Below, in pieces: positions 29,018 through 42,360 of a DNA stretch of 64,000 bases. How positions within the stretch are numbered: position 1 is the stretch's first letter; each line of letters starts with the position of its first letter. Source of the stretch: Thalassia testudinum (lineage: Eukaryota; Streptophyta; Magnoliopsida; Alismatales; Hydrocharitaceae); contig JAZHRO010000013.1 in NCBI GenBank assembly GCA_037157565.1, forward strand, positions 119,302,001-119,366,000, written 5' to 3'. A program made the translations under genes and the position numbers. The notes beneath the pieces were generated by a model. It made no database searches, was not told the origin of the DNA, and was given only the letters and a program-made list of their open reading frames with translations.

Positions 29018-30487
29018 TGGTTGCACGTGTTTCACAAGTTTGAAATCAGGGTTACAAGTAACCCGTTGTTGTAGTTGCAAAACTCATGGTCAAATAAAAT
29101 TTATACTGAAACTCCAAGGGAGTCCCTGGTAGAACATAAGGAGGTGACATTTTACGTTAACCGAAATCTGTGCTTCGTTTTGTTTGTTTTTGGTATTTTA
29201 GGGTTTTATTTTTTTTTGTATTTTTGAAAGAAGAAGACAAGCAAATGAATCACCATATAGGGATGGAACAAATATGATATATATATCACTCCAATGTCGA
29301 TTACAATAAATTATGAAAGCATAAAAAGGGAGGGGGTGAGAGGAAATCTCCCGAATCGGCTGTTTAGCGAGACAACTGCGCCTGGCGGAAGCTCAGATGA
29401 AGGTGGTAAGGAGTGGGACGATGGAGGTGAGATGCAGGAGGACGTCGGGTAGAGGAAAGCTTCGGCGTAGCTCCGGAATGGAGGTGAGAAGGTGGAGATG
29501 ATCTGCTACTGGAACGGAGGTGGGAGGATGGCTCCAAGGTGACCTACGAATGGGGATGGCAAGTTGGAGGAGTATTTGGTAGGGCAGAGGTTCTCTATGC
29601 TAATAGGTGCCTTGGGAGCTTGAGAGCAAGCTCTAACAGAGCATTGGTAGGCTTGCTAGAGCTTGGGAGTAGGCTGGAGTAGAGTAGGTAGAGATGGCTT
29701 GCAAGGGAAGGGGTTTAGGTCCTTTTATAGTGGAGGAGAAGAGGCAAAAATAGGTATGGGAACATTAGTGACTTCCAGTCCGTCACTAGAAGCGTCACTG
29801 TAGATAGCTCATGCCCGTTCATGCCCACAGTTGGCTTTGCTGTTGCGTGAAGAATTAGCGACGGCTGTAAGCGTTGCTTTATGTCCAGCTCATGCATCAC
29901 TGGCACTGCGTTGTTCTCGCCTTTGCCGCGTGTGCACACGCTTACGCGCTAGCGCTGTGCTGTGTGCATGCGCACCTCTGCGTGCGTGCAGTGGCGCGTG
30001 TGTGCGCATAGGCGACCTAGGCTACTCCACGTGGCGCAATCTGGGCCATCCATCTTTTCGTTGTAGGGGCTGCTACAGAGGTTAGATTGAGTCGATTTTC
30101 ATGGCGTTAGGTTGCGACCGTCGACCCGAATCCATCCGCGTGGTCAGATTTGTCATTTGAAGCTCCGAATTTTGTCACCTAGCCCCTTGGCCATTGATCT
30201 TCCTCGGACTGCATATGGTGCTACGAGACTCCGATCGAGGCAATTTCGGAGGTGTTAGACTTCGAACGTCGTCTTAATCAAATCCATACGATCGGATCAT
30301 CAATCCGTGGCTCTAAAATTAATACCCTTCTCTTCTTACCACAAAAAGGATGCAATTAACCTAAATTATATACCAGTCTAAATGCAGAATGATGCATGCT
30401 ATGCAATATTTATAACATGAATTGCAAATCTAAGCCTAGGAACATGCATGAATAGGCATTTTACCCTCAATAAATGTGTTTACATCA
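29018..30487 (-). repeat. 5' LTR of element C
   Basis: 1470 bp. In sense orientation it starts TGATGTAAACACATTTA (inverted repeat TAAA-CACA-TTTA) and ends CGTGCAACCA. Minus-strand TATA box TATAAAAG at 29722-29729. Clearly homologous to the E LTRs but diverged. The tRNA-like block seen in A and E is not evident here. Confidence 0.85.
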
Positions 30488-31136
30488 GATATGGTCATGA
30501 GATCCTGTATAAAACCTAGTTGTTCTGTCAAGCATTTTCCTTTTGTTGACTTAAAAATATTAATCTCAGCATGTTGATCTTCAGAGGCACTTGTCATATG
30601 CCCTGATTCATAATTGATTTTGGATCTTACAGTGGCCAAGAATGGTCTTCCCAAAATCATGGCCATATCCTATACCTGTTGTGGTGTCTCCATGTCAAGA
30701 ATTAGGAAATCTGCTAGGTAGCTGAAATCCTTAACTTTAATTACCACATTCTCTATCATCCCACTTGGTGTGATTAGGGTTCGATTAGCTAGTTGCAAAG
30801 TGACTTGTGCGGTTTTAGCTATCCGATCCGTAATTTTTCGAATAGGGTGGTAGGGATAAGGTTGACTGAAGCGCTCAAGTCCAGTACAGCCTGCTTGAAG
30901 TTTGTATCACCGATATTGCAAGGAATTAGAGGGGTGCCTGGGTTAGATTTTTTAGGAGGTAGACTGTTTTGAATTATGTCACTTATATCTTCGGACAGTA
31001 CTACCTTTCCTAGTGTTTGTTCTTCCATCTCTTTTCTAGGTAAGTCTGGTGCGATCGGGTTGAGAGTGAGGATGTCAAGTAGTGGAATCATGACTTGTGC
31101 ATTCCTCAAAGGTCCTGTTATATCAATTTCTGACAA
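30488..31136 (-). pseudogene. Protease remnant of element D
   Basis: The minus-strand piece from 31136 holds QVMIPLLDILTLNPIAPDL, a relative of the helical box before the protease. It continues with LPPKKSNPGTPLIPCNIGD and VLDLSASVNLIPTTLFEKL. The active-site DLGAS has become DLSAS. A second piece in another frame (30666 down) holds the MILGRPFLATVRSKINYES box. The frame then runs straight into the LTR of C at 30487, so its apparent C-terminus is LTR sequence. Not functional. Confidence 0.8.
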
Positions 31137-31205
31137 TCATTTAGTGTGGAGGTGAGAAATGACCTGGGCTAGGGGAATGGATTGGCTATCCTTAGGGATG
31201 GATTT

Positions 31206-33123
31206 CTATTCTTTCAAAATATTGATCATAGCACAATCATGGTGGGGAGGTGGATGGGGAATAGTTGGACCTTGCTGTTGATGTGGGAGTGGGGTTGGGT
31301 AGGTTATGGTGTGTTTTGGCTCAGCTGAAGTGGATGGAGAAAACACGTAGGTATGAGTCGCCGGACCAGGTTGGGTACAGCATGTTTGACCTTGGATTTG
31401 GTTTACAATGTGTTTTTGGGTCAACATGTTATTAGGATTTGGCAGAGGTTGGGAAGGAAGTGAGCCGGGCTGGCGAGAACTTGCCAGCTGGGTCATTTGA
31501 TTGTGGAGCTCAGTGATTTCTTTTTTGTGCTATTTTTGCATGTCAACCAAGGTTTGAAGAATCAAAGATGTCTGATCTTCCTTTAGTGGTCTAGATTCAA
31601 AATTTTGAGTGGGCCTTGGTTGGGTGGGCTGATAAGGATGCAGAGCTTGTGGTTGGGGTTGAAATTGAGGTCTTGGATTCGGGTTATTTCCTGACCATGA
31701 AAAGTTAGGATGATTTTGCCATCCAGAGTTGTAAGTGTTGGAGAATGGATTATTCTGGATGGCATGGAGATCCTCACAGGTCTGAGGGGCTCCAAGATAA
31801 TTAGGGTATGGGGGTTCAGAGTTCCCCCAACTGTGGTGGGCTGACTCATAGTTGCCTTTAAAGCCATAATCTAATAGGGGCGGATATGCATCCATCCTCA
31901 GGGAGTGGTAGATGCTGTGCGCAGCCTCCCTTCCCATGGGCGGGTGCACGTATGTGCTTTGAGGTGCAGAGGTGGATTTGTGTAGATGACGAGTGATGTC
32001 GTCCACCTTTTTTTCAATAATGGAGACTTTATCCAATTGATTGGCTACCAACTCTAGATCAATGAATGCGGAAAGGCCTCGGGATTCATGTACCCCCTGA
32101 TTGTTTGTCAATGTGCAGGTGGACGTCCGGTTGTACGCACCCAATGACTCATTGTTCAGGGAGTTCTCGTACATGTTCTCGAGAATCTCCAGATCGTGTC
32201 CTCATGTTGACCCATGATGCTACCACCACAGGTTGCATTGACAAATAGCTTGATGTCTTCATGGAGTCCATGGTAAAAGGATTGGACTTGTTCCCACTTT
32301 GGAACTTTGTGATGGGGGCACTTACGCATGAGTTCCAGAAAGTGATCCCATGCCTTGTGTAGAGATTTTCCTACTCCTTGGGAGAAGTGTGTGATTTGGT
32401 GCCACATCATGTTTGTACGACCAATGGGGTATAATTTTTGTAAGAAGGCGGTCTGAAGTTCTCCCCATGTGTTGATCGTGTGTTGTTGAGTTTGAAATCA
32501 TTGAGCAGCTTTGTCACCCAGAGAGAATGAAGAGTTTTAGGAGTAGTCCATCCCAATTCTACACATCTGCCCCAAAAGTGTAGGCCAGATGTTTTAGATT
32601 TTTGATGTACTGAAAAGGATCCTCGAAGTTCAAGCCATTAAATTTTGGGGTCATTTGAAGCATGCTAGGCTTGAGATCCACCTCGGGTCGTCCCGCGGGA
32701 ATGTTGATTCAGGGTTCAATCTCCACCGCTGTGGGATTGTAGTGATCTCGTATTTGAGGATGCGGTAGTGGGTTGATAATGGCATTGATTTGATTTTTTA
32801 AATCATGGACTTGTTGCTCAAGGATTGGTTGATCGTCTTGGTGATCCATAGCTGATAAGGGGGAAGTAGGTTCTGAATCAGAAGATATGTCAATGTGATC
32901 AGGTTGTTGCACAAACACGGAAGTCAAGGCTCGACCTCGACGAGAGTAAATGACAAATGGAGTCCTCAAGGGTGGTCTTAAGGACCTCCTCCATAACATG
33001 CACTGATGGAGTAGATGAGGGATAGCAGGTGATGGACCCAATCAAGGCACCCAAAAATTTTGGATGACTACAGAGGTTCAAGGCGGATGAAACCCCTAAG
33101 TCAGAAAATTGTCCACCTGACAA
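31206..33123 (-). pseudogene. Gag remnant of element D
   Basis: Broken minus-strand frames from about 33123 to 31206. A head containing VHDLKNQINAIINPLPHPQ (32709-33041) is followed by a badly decayed core. A piece matching CPHHKVPKWEQVQSFYHGL (32156-32410) comes next, then a Pro/Asn/Tyr-rich tail (SNTYNSGWQNHPNFSW in two parts, 31530-32174). The FYHGL box and the tail identify it as Athila-type Gag. Several frameshifts; not functional. Confidence 0.78.
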
Positions 33124-33821
33124 TTACCTGGGCATCCAGAAAGGGAGAGTCCCGTGAAGACCCCTACACGATAGAGCACCCCCACGAGTTACAGGGCTTC
33201 CCCCACCCGACCTTTCTTGACACTGAGGATCCAGGTAGACTAGAATGGGGACTTGACTTCTTAAGTCTAGCAGTTTTAAGTTAAGAGCTAGGGTGCTTAT
33301 GATTTCACTTGAACTTTAAGATGTTTTAGTGCAAGGTGACCTAATTTGAAGATTGGTTAACCCAACAAGGTGGGTCAACTTCACCTATTTGTCCTTTGAG
33401 AAATTTAGGTCCCTCTTTTAGTGTTCACATGAAATTAAGAGCTTGATTTTAGGGTTTGGTTGAATAGATTAGTTCAACCAAGGGTTAGGCACCCACACTG
33501 TTTGGGAAGGTTAATTCTTAATTAAGCAAGTGTGTCTCTAAAACCTTAAACTAGAAACCCTAATTTGTTCTGATTGGTTCAATTCAATTCGTCCAAATAT
33601 GGTACTTAGGGCTCAAGCAAGAAGGTGATTGCCCTAGATGCCTTAGAACCCTAAGTAGGTGCACAAATCAGGGTTTGGATGTTCTTTAAACATAATGTAT
33701 CAAATCAAACAACTTAATGATTAATCTAAGAATAGAATGCAAGTAGCCCTAATTGATTTCTTCCCTTTTTTAGCTTTTCAGAATCAGGGGCTTAGGAGAG
33801 GGTGGATAGAGTTTACCTGCA
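33124..33821 (-). other. Leader of element D, inner part
   Basis: About 700 bases without a gene, ending at the E insertion. The bases before E (CCTGC) nearly match those after it (CCTGT). Confidence 0.55.
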
Positions 33822-35346
33822 TGTCGATCAGATAAAATTTATACCGAAACTCCAAGGGAGTCCCGGGTCGAACATAGGGAGGCGACGTTTACTTTACGTG
33901 AAAATCGCACTTCGATTCATTTCTTTTTGGTATTTTAGGGTTTTGTTACTCTTTTGTGCTTTTGAAAAAAAAGACAAGCAAATGAATCACAAGATAGAGA
34001 TGAGAAATGAAAATGGTATATATATCAATCTACTATGAAAGCATAAAAAGAGAGGGAGGTGAGAGGAAATCTACTGAATTGGCTGTTCAATGAGACGACG
34101 GTGCCTGGCGGAAGCTCGGACGAAGGAGGTGAGGAGCGGGACGATGGAGGTAAGTTGCAGGAGGACGTCGTGTTGAGGAAAGCTTCAACGTGGCTCCAGA
34201 ATGGAGGTGAGAAGAAAGAGGTGATCTGCTACCGGAATGGAGGTGGGAGGACAGCTCCAAGGTGACCTATGAAGGGAGATGGGAAGTTGGAGGAGTATTT
34301 GGTGGGGCAGAGGTTTGCTACACTAATAGGCACCTTGGGAGCTTGAGAACAAGCTCTAATGGAGGGTTGGAAGGGTTGCTAGAGCTTGGGAGTAGGTGGG
34401 AGTAGAGTAGGTAGAGATGGCTTGGAAGGGAGGTGGTGTAGGTCCTTTTATAGTAGAGAAGAGGCTAAAAATGGATAAAGGACCTTTAGCGACCTCCAGA
34501 CCGTCGCTGGAAATGTTGCTGTAGACAGCTCACCTCCACCCATCCCCATAGTTGGCTCTGCTAGCTTGCAATGAAATAGCAACGGCTGTAAGCATCGCTG
34601 TAGGTCAACCCAGTTGTCGCTGAAAGCTGGTGCCAACCGCCCTTATTCCCGCGCTGCCTGGCCTGCTCATCACTCGCACTGACCGCACGCGCCCAGCTGT
34701 GTGCTCATGTGCTATGCACTGGTGTGCACGCTTGCTATGCACTGGCCTGCCCGTGCATGCGTGCGCTACCTTACACTGGTGCTACCGCTGTCGCTCTAAG
34801 TGCCTGCCCAATTGACAATTGGAGGGGCTGTGGGGGTTCGAACCTGCGACCCTCCTTTGCAAACTAGCGCTCCCACCGTTGCGGCAATCCTTTCCTTGTG
34901 TCACGTGGAGTGGCTTGGTGAGTCCGCCTCCCAGCCGTTGGATCTTGATCTAACGGCTCGGATTGAAGGGCGCGAATGAAGGAGTTGGGCAATGCTGCTG
35001 GCCGATGTTAGGTGGCTTAGATGGCACCACATGGCGCCATCTGGGCCATCCATCTTCTTCTTCTTGTAGAGGGTGCTACGGTGCTCAGATCATGATGATT
35101 CCCGCAATGCCGAACTACGATCGTCGCTCCAGATCAATCCGTACGATCGGATTTTCCATCCGAAACCTGTATGGATGTCGCGTTGCCCCCTGGCCATATA
35201 AAATGGAGGAATTAATATATAAAATATACAACTATCCTAAATGCCATGCAATGGATGTTATGCAATATTTATAACATGATATGCAATGCTAAGCCTAGGA
35301 ACTATCAAAAATAAGCAATTTATCTTGAATTTATGTTTGTTCATCA
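33822..35346 (-). repeat. 3' LTR of element E (terminal deletion)
   Basis: 1525 bp against 1617 bp for the partner. In sense it starts TGATGAACAAACATAAATTCA. Near its end a stretch present in the 5' LTR (43712-43777) is missing, so that the TGTCG end abuts ATCAGATAAA. TATA box at 34445-34452 and tRNA-like block at 34821-34890, both minus strand. Confidence 0.85.
34821..34890 (-). ncRNA. tRNA-like block inside E's 3' LTR
   Basis: On the minus strand it contains GGTTCGAACCC, a canonical Pol III B box / T-loop, with an upstream GGGAGCGCTAGTTTGCAAAG that resembles D- and anticodon-arm sequence. The block ends CCCCTCC. Its partner is 44791-44860. It sits in the same relative place as the A block. 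tRNA-derived in look, not a proven gene. Confidence 0.42.
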
Positions 35347-35366
35347 TACCCCCATGCTTACTTTTT
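35347..35366 (-). other. Polypurine tract of element E
   Basis: Minus strand AAAAGTAAGCATGGGGGTA directly before the 3' LTR. Confidence 0.85.
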
Positions 35367-36771
35367 CCTAGTCCCTTGCAAAATTTACCTAAATGCTATG
35401 TATAAAAATAGAATCTGGATTCGAGTAATTAGGCAAAATTCATTGATTGCTTTAGAAAATCTCATCCCCAAGACCTAATTACAAAAATTCAATAGTGCCT
35501 TGGTGCTTTCCAGAATGCAGACTGTCTGAGCCCTTACCTTTTTGAGAAGATTTTTTTTTCTATTTTTTTTGTACTTTTGGAATTTGAGAGTTGCAGGATA
35601 ACTTTTTACGACTACCCAACCTGCCCAAGACTCGAAAAGGACTCTAGGTGCTAAGCATCTTTGTGAAAAGTGATACACTCACAAAACGACCGTTAAGACG
35701 GACTTCGGATTTCTACGACCCTAGGTGACCTTGCCTAAAGGTTTATCTTTATGATCGGTAGCTTTCTCTCTACTTCTTTTATTTATGGGGTCAACACAAG
35801 GGTGAATCTAGTGTATATCTCCCTCGTTTATTCTACTTCCCCGCTTCTTCCCTAAATGTTTTGGGAATTATTATGCAAATTTTTTGTGAGCTGGGTTTTG
35901 GACAACCGGCCGATGAGCTGTTACCATCGACAACTTGCCAGCCATACTCGTGTAGTGAAGTGTGGTTTTATGTTTTATTATTTTTTTTCTCTTTTTTTTT
36001 TGAGTGTATTTTTTTTTTTAAGTAGGTGGCTTCCCTGATCTAAGATTTACCTAAAGGCAGTACAACGAAAATGGTCTTGTGGCTGGGCTCTTGACAATCG
36101 GCCGGTGAGTTGTTACCACCGACAACTTGCCAGCCATACCACCTAAGTCGGTCCATTAGCTACCCAATTTCCATAAAAATCGTTGAAAAGTGAGTCACTG
36201 CAAAATAATGTGTGTAGACTCTTAGGCTTAAAGTCCCCCCAAATCAGAGGGCAGGTTGATAAGTCGCATACTTATCATCTGAAATTTTTTACCAAATTAA
36301 AATAAATTTTAATTGGCGAGGACTCGAGACTAAATCCACATTCAAGTGGGCACCTAGGCTAATTAAGCCCGTAGACCTGAAGAGTCTAAGTGTTCAAGTC
36401 TCAAAGAATCAATTCCTAAAGTTTACAACTCCTAATGCCTAAGTTCTAGTCTCCTAATTCTATTTTTTTTTTTCAAATTTTCATTTGATTTTTTTATTAT
36501 TATTTATTTGTTTTCTTTTTTTCTTTTTTTTTTTGAACAAGAATCAAATAACAGGAAATCACTGTTACAGTTGACACAATGGTTATAAACTATGTCCACC
36601 CCCCCATGCTTAGCTATTGCAATGTCCTTATTGTGAAAAAAATGAAAGCATGCAAGAGAGTAGAAGTGGAAGAATAACACCTGATTTCCGTGAGACTGAA
36701 GTCAGCTTGGAATAGTCTTTACATGTGCTGAGTTTAGTTTCTTCAACTGGGCGATGATTAGCCTGTGGTGG
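35367..36771 (-). other. E 3' untranslated region
   Basis: About 1.4 kb non-coding, including the duplicated stem motif (35886-35947, 36079-36140), a segment shared with A (36239-36290) and a T-rich block (36455-36535). No env-like frame. Confidence 0.65.
35886..36140 (-). repeat. Duplicated 3' stem motif in element E
   Basis: Two copies (36140-36079 and 35947-35886 in sense order), each TATGGCTGGCAAGTTGTCG followed by GTGGTAACA or ATGGTAACA and GGCCGGTTGTCC. Ends GGCTGG and CCCAGC can pair. The same pair and order occur in A. Confidence 0.7.
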
Positions 36772-39700
36772 TTATGGCAAGGTAAGAGCAATCTTGTCCG
36801 AGACGAGTTCAAGGAGCACATGGTCAATAAAGGGTTTGAGACGTTGTCCATTGACCTTAAAAATATTACCTATCTTTGGGTCAGAGATTTCGATAGCCCC
36901 ATTAGGGAAAAATCCACTCAATAATTAACAGGTCGCACCACTTAGACCTGAGTTTACCAGGGAAAAGCTTCAATCGAGAATCGAAAAGCCAGACCTTCTA
37001 GTTCGGCTCAAAGCTCTTACATGAAATCATCTGGTCATGGAGAGATTTGGTCCTTGCCTTATAGATTCTGTTGTTTTCATAAGCATCATTTCGAAGCTCC
37101 TCCAACTCAGATAGTTGGAGTTTCCTGGTTTTCCTGGCCAACTCAAGGTCCACATTACATTTCTTGATGGCCCAAAATGCCCGGTGTTCAAGTTCTACGG
37201 GTAAGTGACACGCCTTCCGAAACACTAGATGGAATGGAGACATACCGATAGGCATTTTGTACACCGTACGGTAAGCCCAAAGAGCATCATCTAGCTTTTG
37301 GGTCCAATCCTTCCTATCAGGCCTAACAGTTTTCTGCAAAATGTTCTTGATCTCCCGATTGGAGACCTCGGTCTGTCAGTTCGTCTGAGGGTGGTAAGGT
37401 GTGGAAATCCGATGGCTCACCTCGTATTTCCCCAGTAAATTCTAAAACTGGGCATGAGTGAAATGTGTGCCACCATCACTGATAATTGCCCTAGGAACCC
37501 CGAACCGACTGAAGATATTTCTCTTCACAAAATTGATCACCACCTTGTGGTCATTGGTCCGGGTGGGAATTGCCTCAATCCACTTAGACACGTAATCAAC
37601 AGCTACCAGAATATATTGGTGTCCAAATGAAGGAGGGAAGGGTCCCATAAAGTCGATGCCCCAAATGTCAAAAATTTTGACGGAAAGAATTAGGTTCAAG
37701 GGCATCATATCTCTCTTAGCCATGTTCCCGAGTGTCTGGCATCGGGTGCATGACCTAGAGAATTCCTGGGCATCCTTAAATAATGACGGCCAATAGAATC
37801 CGGATTGCAAAATTTTTGCGGCCATCGTTTTCCCAGAAAAGTGTCCACCATAAGCAGATGTGTGATAGAACTCAAGTATGCTATGGAACTCGACTTCCGG
37901 GATGCATCGGCGAATAATCTGATTAGCACCAATGCGGTACAACTCGGGATCATCCCAAATATAATATTTGGCCTCAAATACAAGTCTATCCCATCGTTGT
38001 TTGGTCCAATCTTGGGGGATTTGACCAATGGCCAAATAATTAACAATATCCGCAAACCAGGGGGTTCGGATTCCCGAGATTGTGAGGATAGTTTCATCCA
38101 AAAAAGTATCAGAGATCAAAACATCCGAATGAGGGGAATCAATTAGGATTCTCGAAAGGTGATCCGCCACTACATTTTGTGCCCCAACTTTATCCCTGAT
38201 TTCAAGATCAAACTCTTGAAGCAGCAGAATCTAGCGAATAAGCTAGGATTTGGCATCCTTTCTGGCCAAGAGATGTTTTAAGGCCGAGTGGTTGGTATAG
38301 ATGATGGTGTGAGAACCTAACAGATAAGCCCTGAATTTTCCTAAAGCGAAAACTACAGCTAGCATTTCTTTTTCAGTAATGGTGTAATTCCTCTGGGCCT
38401 CGTCCAGAGTTTTGCTAGTGTAGTAAATCACAGAGGGCTTTTTCTCAATCTTTTGACCCAAGATAGCCCTGACGGCATAATCAGATGCATCAGCCGTAAT
38501 CTCAAATGAGGCTATCCAGGTTGGTGGTTGCAATACCAGGGCACAGGTGATGGCCGTTTTTAATAAATCAAATGACTTACAACATGATTCATCAAACTCG
38601 AATGGTACGTCTTTGGACGAAAGGTTACTCAAGGGCCGAGCAACCTTCGAGAAGTCCTTAATGAATCTTCTATAAAAACCCACATGCCCAAGAAAAGAGT
38701 GAATCTATTTTACGGATGTGGGTGGAGGAAGTCTAGAGATAGCATCCACCTTAGCTCTATCAACTTCAATTCCCCGATTAGAAACCACGTGACCCAAGAC
38801 GATGCCCTCCTGAGTCATAAAGTGTCTCTTTTCCCAGCCAAGGACCAGCCGTGTTTTGATGCATCTCTGAAGGATCAATTCCAGGTTAGCCAGGCAAGAC
38901 TCAAAAGAATCTTTGAAAATGGAGAAATCATCCATGAACACCTCAAGACAATCTCCCACCATGTCAGAAAAGATGACCATCATGCACCTTTGAAAAGTCG
39001 CAGGCGCATTGCAAAGCCTGAACGGCATTCTACAGAATGCAAAGGTTCTATAGGGACATGTGAAAGTTGTCTTTTCCTGGTCTTTGGGATGGATAGGGAC
39101 TTGGTTATATCCCGAATAATCGTCCAGGAAGCAAAAATATTTTTGCCCAGCTAACCTTTCGAGGATTTGATCGATGAATGGTAAGGGGATGTGATCCTTT
39201 TTAGTAGTAGTGTTCAACTTCCTATAGTCAATACAGACTCTCCAAGTAGAACCTGAATGAGTGGTGAAGGTTTCCCCTTTCTCATTAGTCGTAATGGTTA
39301 TTCCCGCCTTCTTGGGTACAATTTGAACGGGGCTAACCCACGGACTATCTGAGATTGGGTAAATAATCCTAGCATCGAGCCACTTAATTATCTCCTTCTT
39401 GATCACTTCTCGCATATTTGGGTTTAGTCTCCTTTGCATTTCGCAAGAATGGTGGGATCCATCTTCCATGAAAATACGATGATTACAATAAGATGGCTCG
39501 ATCCCCCTAAGGTCATGGATGGTCCAACCAATTGCCTCCTTGTTGTTCTTAAGGACCTTAATTAACCTCAATTCTTGCTCCTTAGTCAAATCAGCACTAA
39601 TAATCACAGGGAGCGTGTTTTTAGGTCCTAAGAACTCATATTTCAAATTTTTGGGCAATGGTTTTAATTCCAGCTGGGGTGGTTTAGAATCGAAGGAAGG

Positions 39701-42360
39701 GAGGATGCTGATGAAGATTCATCAGGACGATCCAGTGGAAGATCTTGGGAATGAAAAAAATCAATAGCCTCTTTAGGATGTGGCAGGTCTACCACGGAGG
39801 AGGGTTGTGGGTTGGGTTCGCTAAAGCTAATGGAGTCCTCGAGTGCATTGATTGTCATACACGTCTCAAGATCCTGATCCTCGAGTTCCTCAATGAATCC
39901 ACAATCCTCAAATCCTCTTATCGCCTTAAAAATATCCAGAGTTAATTCCTTATCCCCAAAGGCGATCTCCATACTACCACTTTCACAGTTTATGTTGGCC
40001 TTGGCGGTAGCTAGGAATGGATGCCCCAGAATGATGGGTGTGTTCCTTAAATCATTAGGTACATCCATGTCGAGGACGAGGAAATCTATAGGAAAGTAGA
40101 AATCCTTGACCTTGACAATTACATCCTCAATAACGCCTCTTGGTGTGGTGACCGATCGGTCCGCTAATTGTAGTGTTATTGAGGTTGGCCTGAGTTCACC
40201 TAACCCAAACTTCTCATAAATAGATGTTGGGATTTGGTTGTTGGATGCACCTAGGTCCAATAGTGCCCTATCGAAGGTGTAATCCCCAATAATGCATGAG
40301 ATCAAGGGGGCACCTGGATCTTTCTTCTTTTGAGGAAGGTGATGCAGGATTATAGAACTTGCCTGCTCAAAGAGAATCACTTTCCTCGGAGTGGGTTCTC
40401 TCGGCTTACGCTTTTGGGTACACAGTTCTTTCAAGAATTTAGCGTAAGCCGGGATGTGCTTAATAGCATCGAGGAGCGAAATATTGATCTCTACACTCTT
40501 GAATAAATTCAAAAGCTCCTCATTGCTGTCTAGGGTTTTCTTCTTCTTGGTTTTCAATAGGGCCTCAGGGAATAGAATATGGGTGGAATTTTAAATTTTT
40601 GATCCCTGGGCCTTATTGTCTTCTTCAGCCTCCTCTTTCTCTTTCTCAAGCTCCCCAGGATTTTGACTTCTAGAAGGTAATTCTAGGTTCTAGGTCTGCT
40701 TCCCACTTCTCAAGGTGACAAAGTTTGCAGAGGCATAAGGGTTTGGGTCTTGAGGTGGATTAGTGAAGATTGGAGGACCTTGGTTGGTCATGTAACCAGA
40801 AAAGGAAGAAGAGGGACCCTGCTCAACCACCTGAGCATGCGCGTGTGGGTCCCTTTGATTCCCGTACCCTTGGGCTCCATTGCCCTGATTTTGCACATTA
40901 CGCAGGTTTGGTACGGGTTGAGATGGTAGAGATTCGGGTTGTCGGGTGTTTGCAATTAACCCAGATTGAAAGTTATCCAAGGATGTCTTCATTTGTTGCA
41001 TAAGCCGAAGCATGGACCCTTGCATTTCCAGCATTTGCCAGTTCAAATCAGCCTGCCCCACGGATTGTTGGGCATTCCAGGATGGCTGATTAACCGATCT
41101 TGGGGGCAACTGGGTGTATACTTGACCCTGACCCATGGGTTTTTGAGATGCATAGTTGCTGGGTTGAGATTGGGTCTGTTGCCCCTGATTTTTCCAAGAG
41201 AAGTTAGGGTGGTTCCTCCATCCCCAGTTGAAAGTGTTGGAATATGGGTTGGACCTAACATTCTCCTACATTTCATATGCATCTTTGTAAAACGAGGATG
41301 AAGAGAAGGAAGGATCAGAGAAACTGGGATCAAAGGCCCCAGCATGGAACCCATATGGTTCCGAGAAATCCTGGCTCACAGGTAGAGCCGAATCGAGTTG
41401 ATTCACGAATTCTCGCCCCGTGGGAGCTCGTGAGGAATGGAATCCAGAATTCTGGGATTGAGTGGGTAAAGAAGTGTTTCTTGAATTCGCAGACATCCAT
41501 TCTTCCATTTTCTTAGCAACCAAGTCCATTTTATCTAGTTTATTACAAATTAATTCCATGTCAAATGAATGAGAGTCCTGGATCTCATTAGCACTTGACC
41601 TAAGTTATTGGGACCGGTTGAATGCATCCATGGAGGCATGATTAATTGATTTCTTGCTCATTTCCTCAAGTAGGTCGTATGCACTATCTGCATCCCTGTT
41701 GAGAAAATTGCCTCCGCAGTAGGCGTCCACATGATTACGGAGTTTCTCAACCAACCTGTGATAGAAAATTTGCACGAGTTGCCATTTCGGCACCTCGTGG
41801 TGTGGACACTTCCTCAAAAGTACCTAGAATCGCTCCCAGGCACCATGAAATGGTTCCCTTGGCCGCTGGGCGAAAGTGATAATCGCCTATTGCAAAGCAT
41901 TGGTCCTTCCGATAGGGAAGAATTTCTTCAAGAAAGCTGACTTAAGAGCAGCCCAAGTTTCAATCAGCCTTCCTATAGTCTGGTACCAATGTGTGACCTT
42001 ATTCTTGAGAGAGTGGGGGAAAAGCCTCATGATCATTTGCTCTTCGTTCACATTCCTTGCTCTGGTGGTCTGAACCAACGTGGTTAGATCTTCCAGGTGC
42101 TGGAATGGGTCCTCCAAGCCAGGCCCATGAAAATGCTTAATCAAACATAAGACTTGGGACTTGATTTCAATGTCTCCGACAGCAATCATGACGTCGGGAC
42201 ATTCCCCATAGTTTGAAGGATCATAAAAATCCTTCAATGGCTGAGCACCCTGACCATGCATGCGTTGGAACCATTACTACATCTACTGTAATTCTTCCAA
42301 CTACCTCTGAATTAGCTCCTGCTATTTCAGAGACCAGGGAGGTAATTGTTGATCAGCCAT
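36772..42360 (-). pseudogene. Gag-pol polyprotein remnant of element E
   Basis: Starts at ATG 42360 (MADQQ) and ends at the TAA at 36772. Gag and protease share one frame (42261-39664) with scattered stops: gag core LKDFYDPSNYGE at about 42230, protease ALLDLGASNNQIP near 40250. A frameshift near 39680 leads to the RT-RNaseH-integrase frame (39658 down). RT has FMDDFSIF near 38935, with a stop near 38703. RNase H (38683-38243) keeps TADASDYAV and TEKEMLAVVFAL, but the later YTDH box reads YTNH. Integrase has H-x6-H and CTRC (about 37880-37740), GIDFMGP, SDGGTHF and SNRE. Unlike A, the RT/RNase H junction is complete, so it is the better reference copy. Inactive. Confidence 0.92.

Larger units (their letters stand above)
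27704..30487 (-). mobile_element. Element C, 5' end (LTR, primer site, leader)
   Basis: Minus-strand Athila-type element with 5' LTR 30487-29018, primer site 29014-28995 and a leader running down to 27704, where A interrupts. The remainder is 5834-5087, beyond A. It entered element D just after D's protease; the outside flank is GATAT (30488-30492). Its 3' LTR was not found, so it is truncated or extends beyond what I can recognise on the left. The leader keeps the conserved motif. Confidence 0.82.
30488..33821 (-). mobile_element. Element D, decayed gag-protease and leader part
   Basis: Minus-strand remnant lying between C and E. Its leader joins the piece at 45323-45428 once E is removed: the joined sequence '..TACCTGTCACAGATCA..' lines up with the C leader '..TACCTGTAAGACAATAGATCA..'. 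The oldest element of the stack; gag and protease are in several frames. RT and integrase would lie beyond the C insertion and are not seen in the window. Confidence 0.75.

Noticed and set aside
29831..30085. 84-codon Cys/Arg-rich frame in C's LTR
   Set aside because: LTR sequence; not shared as a frame with the E LTRs.
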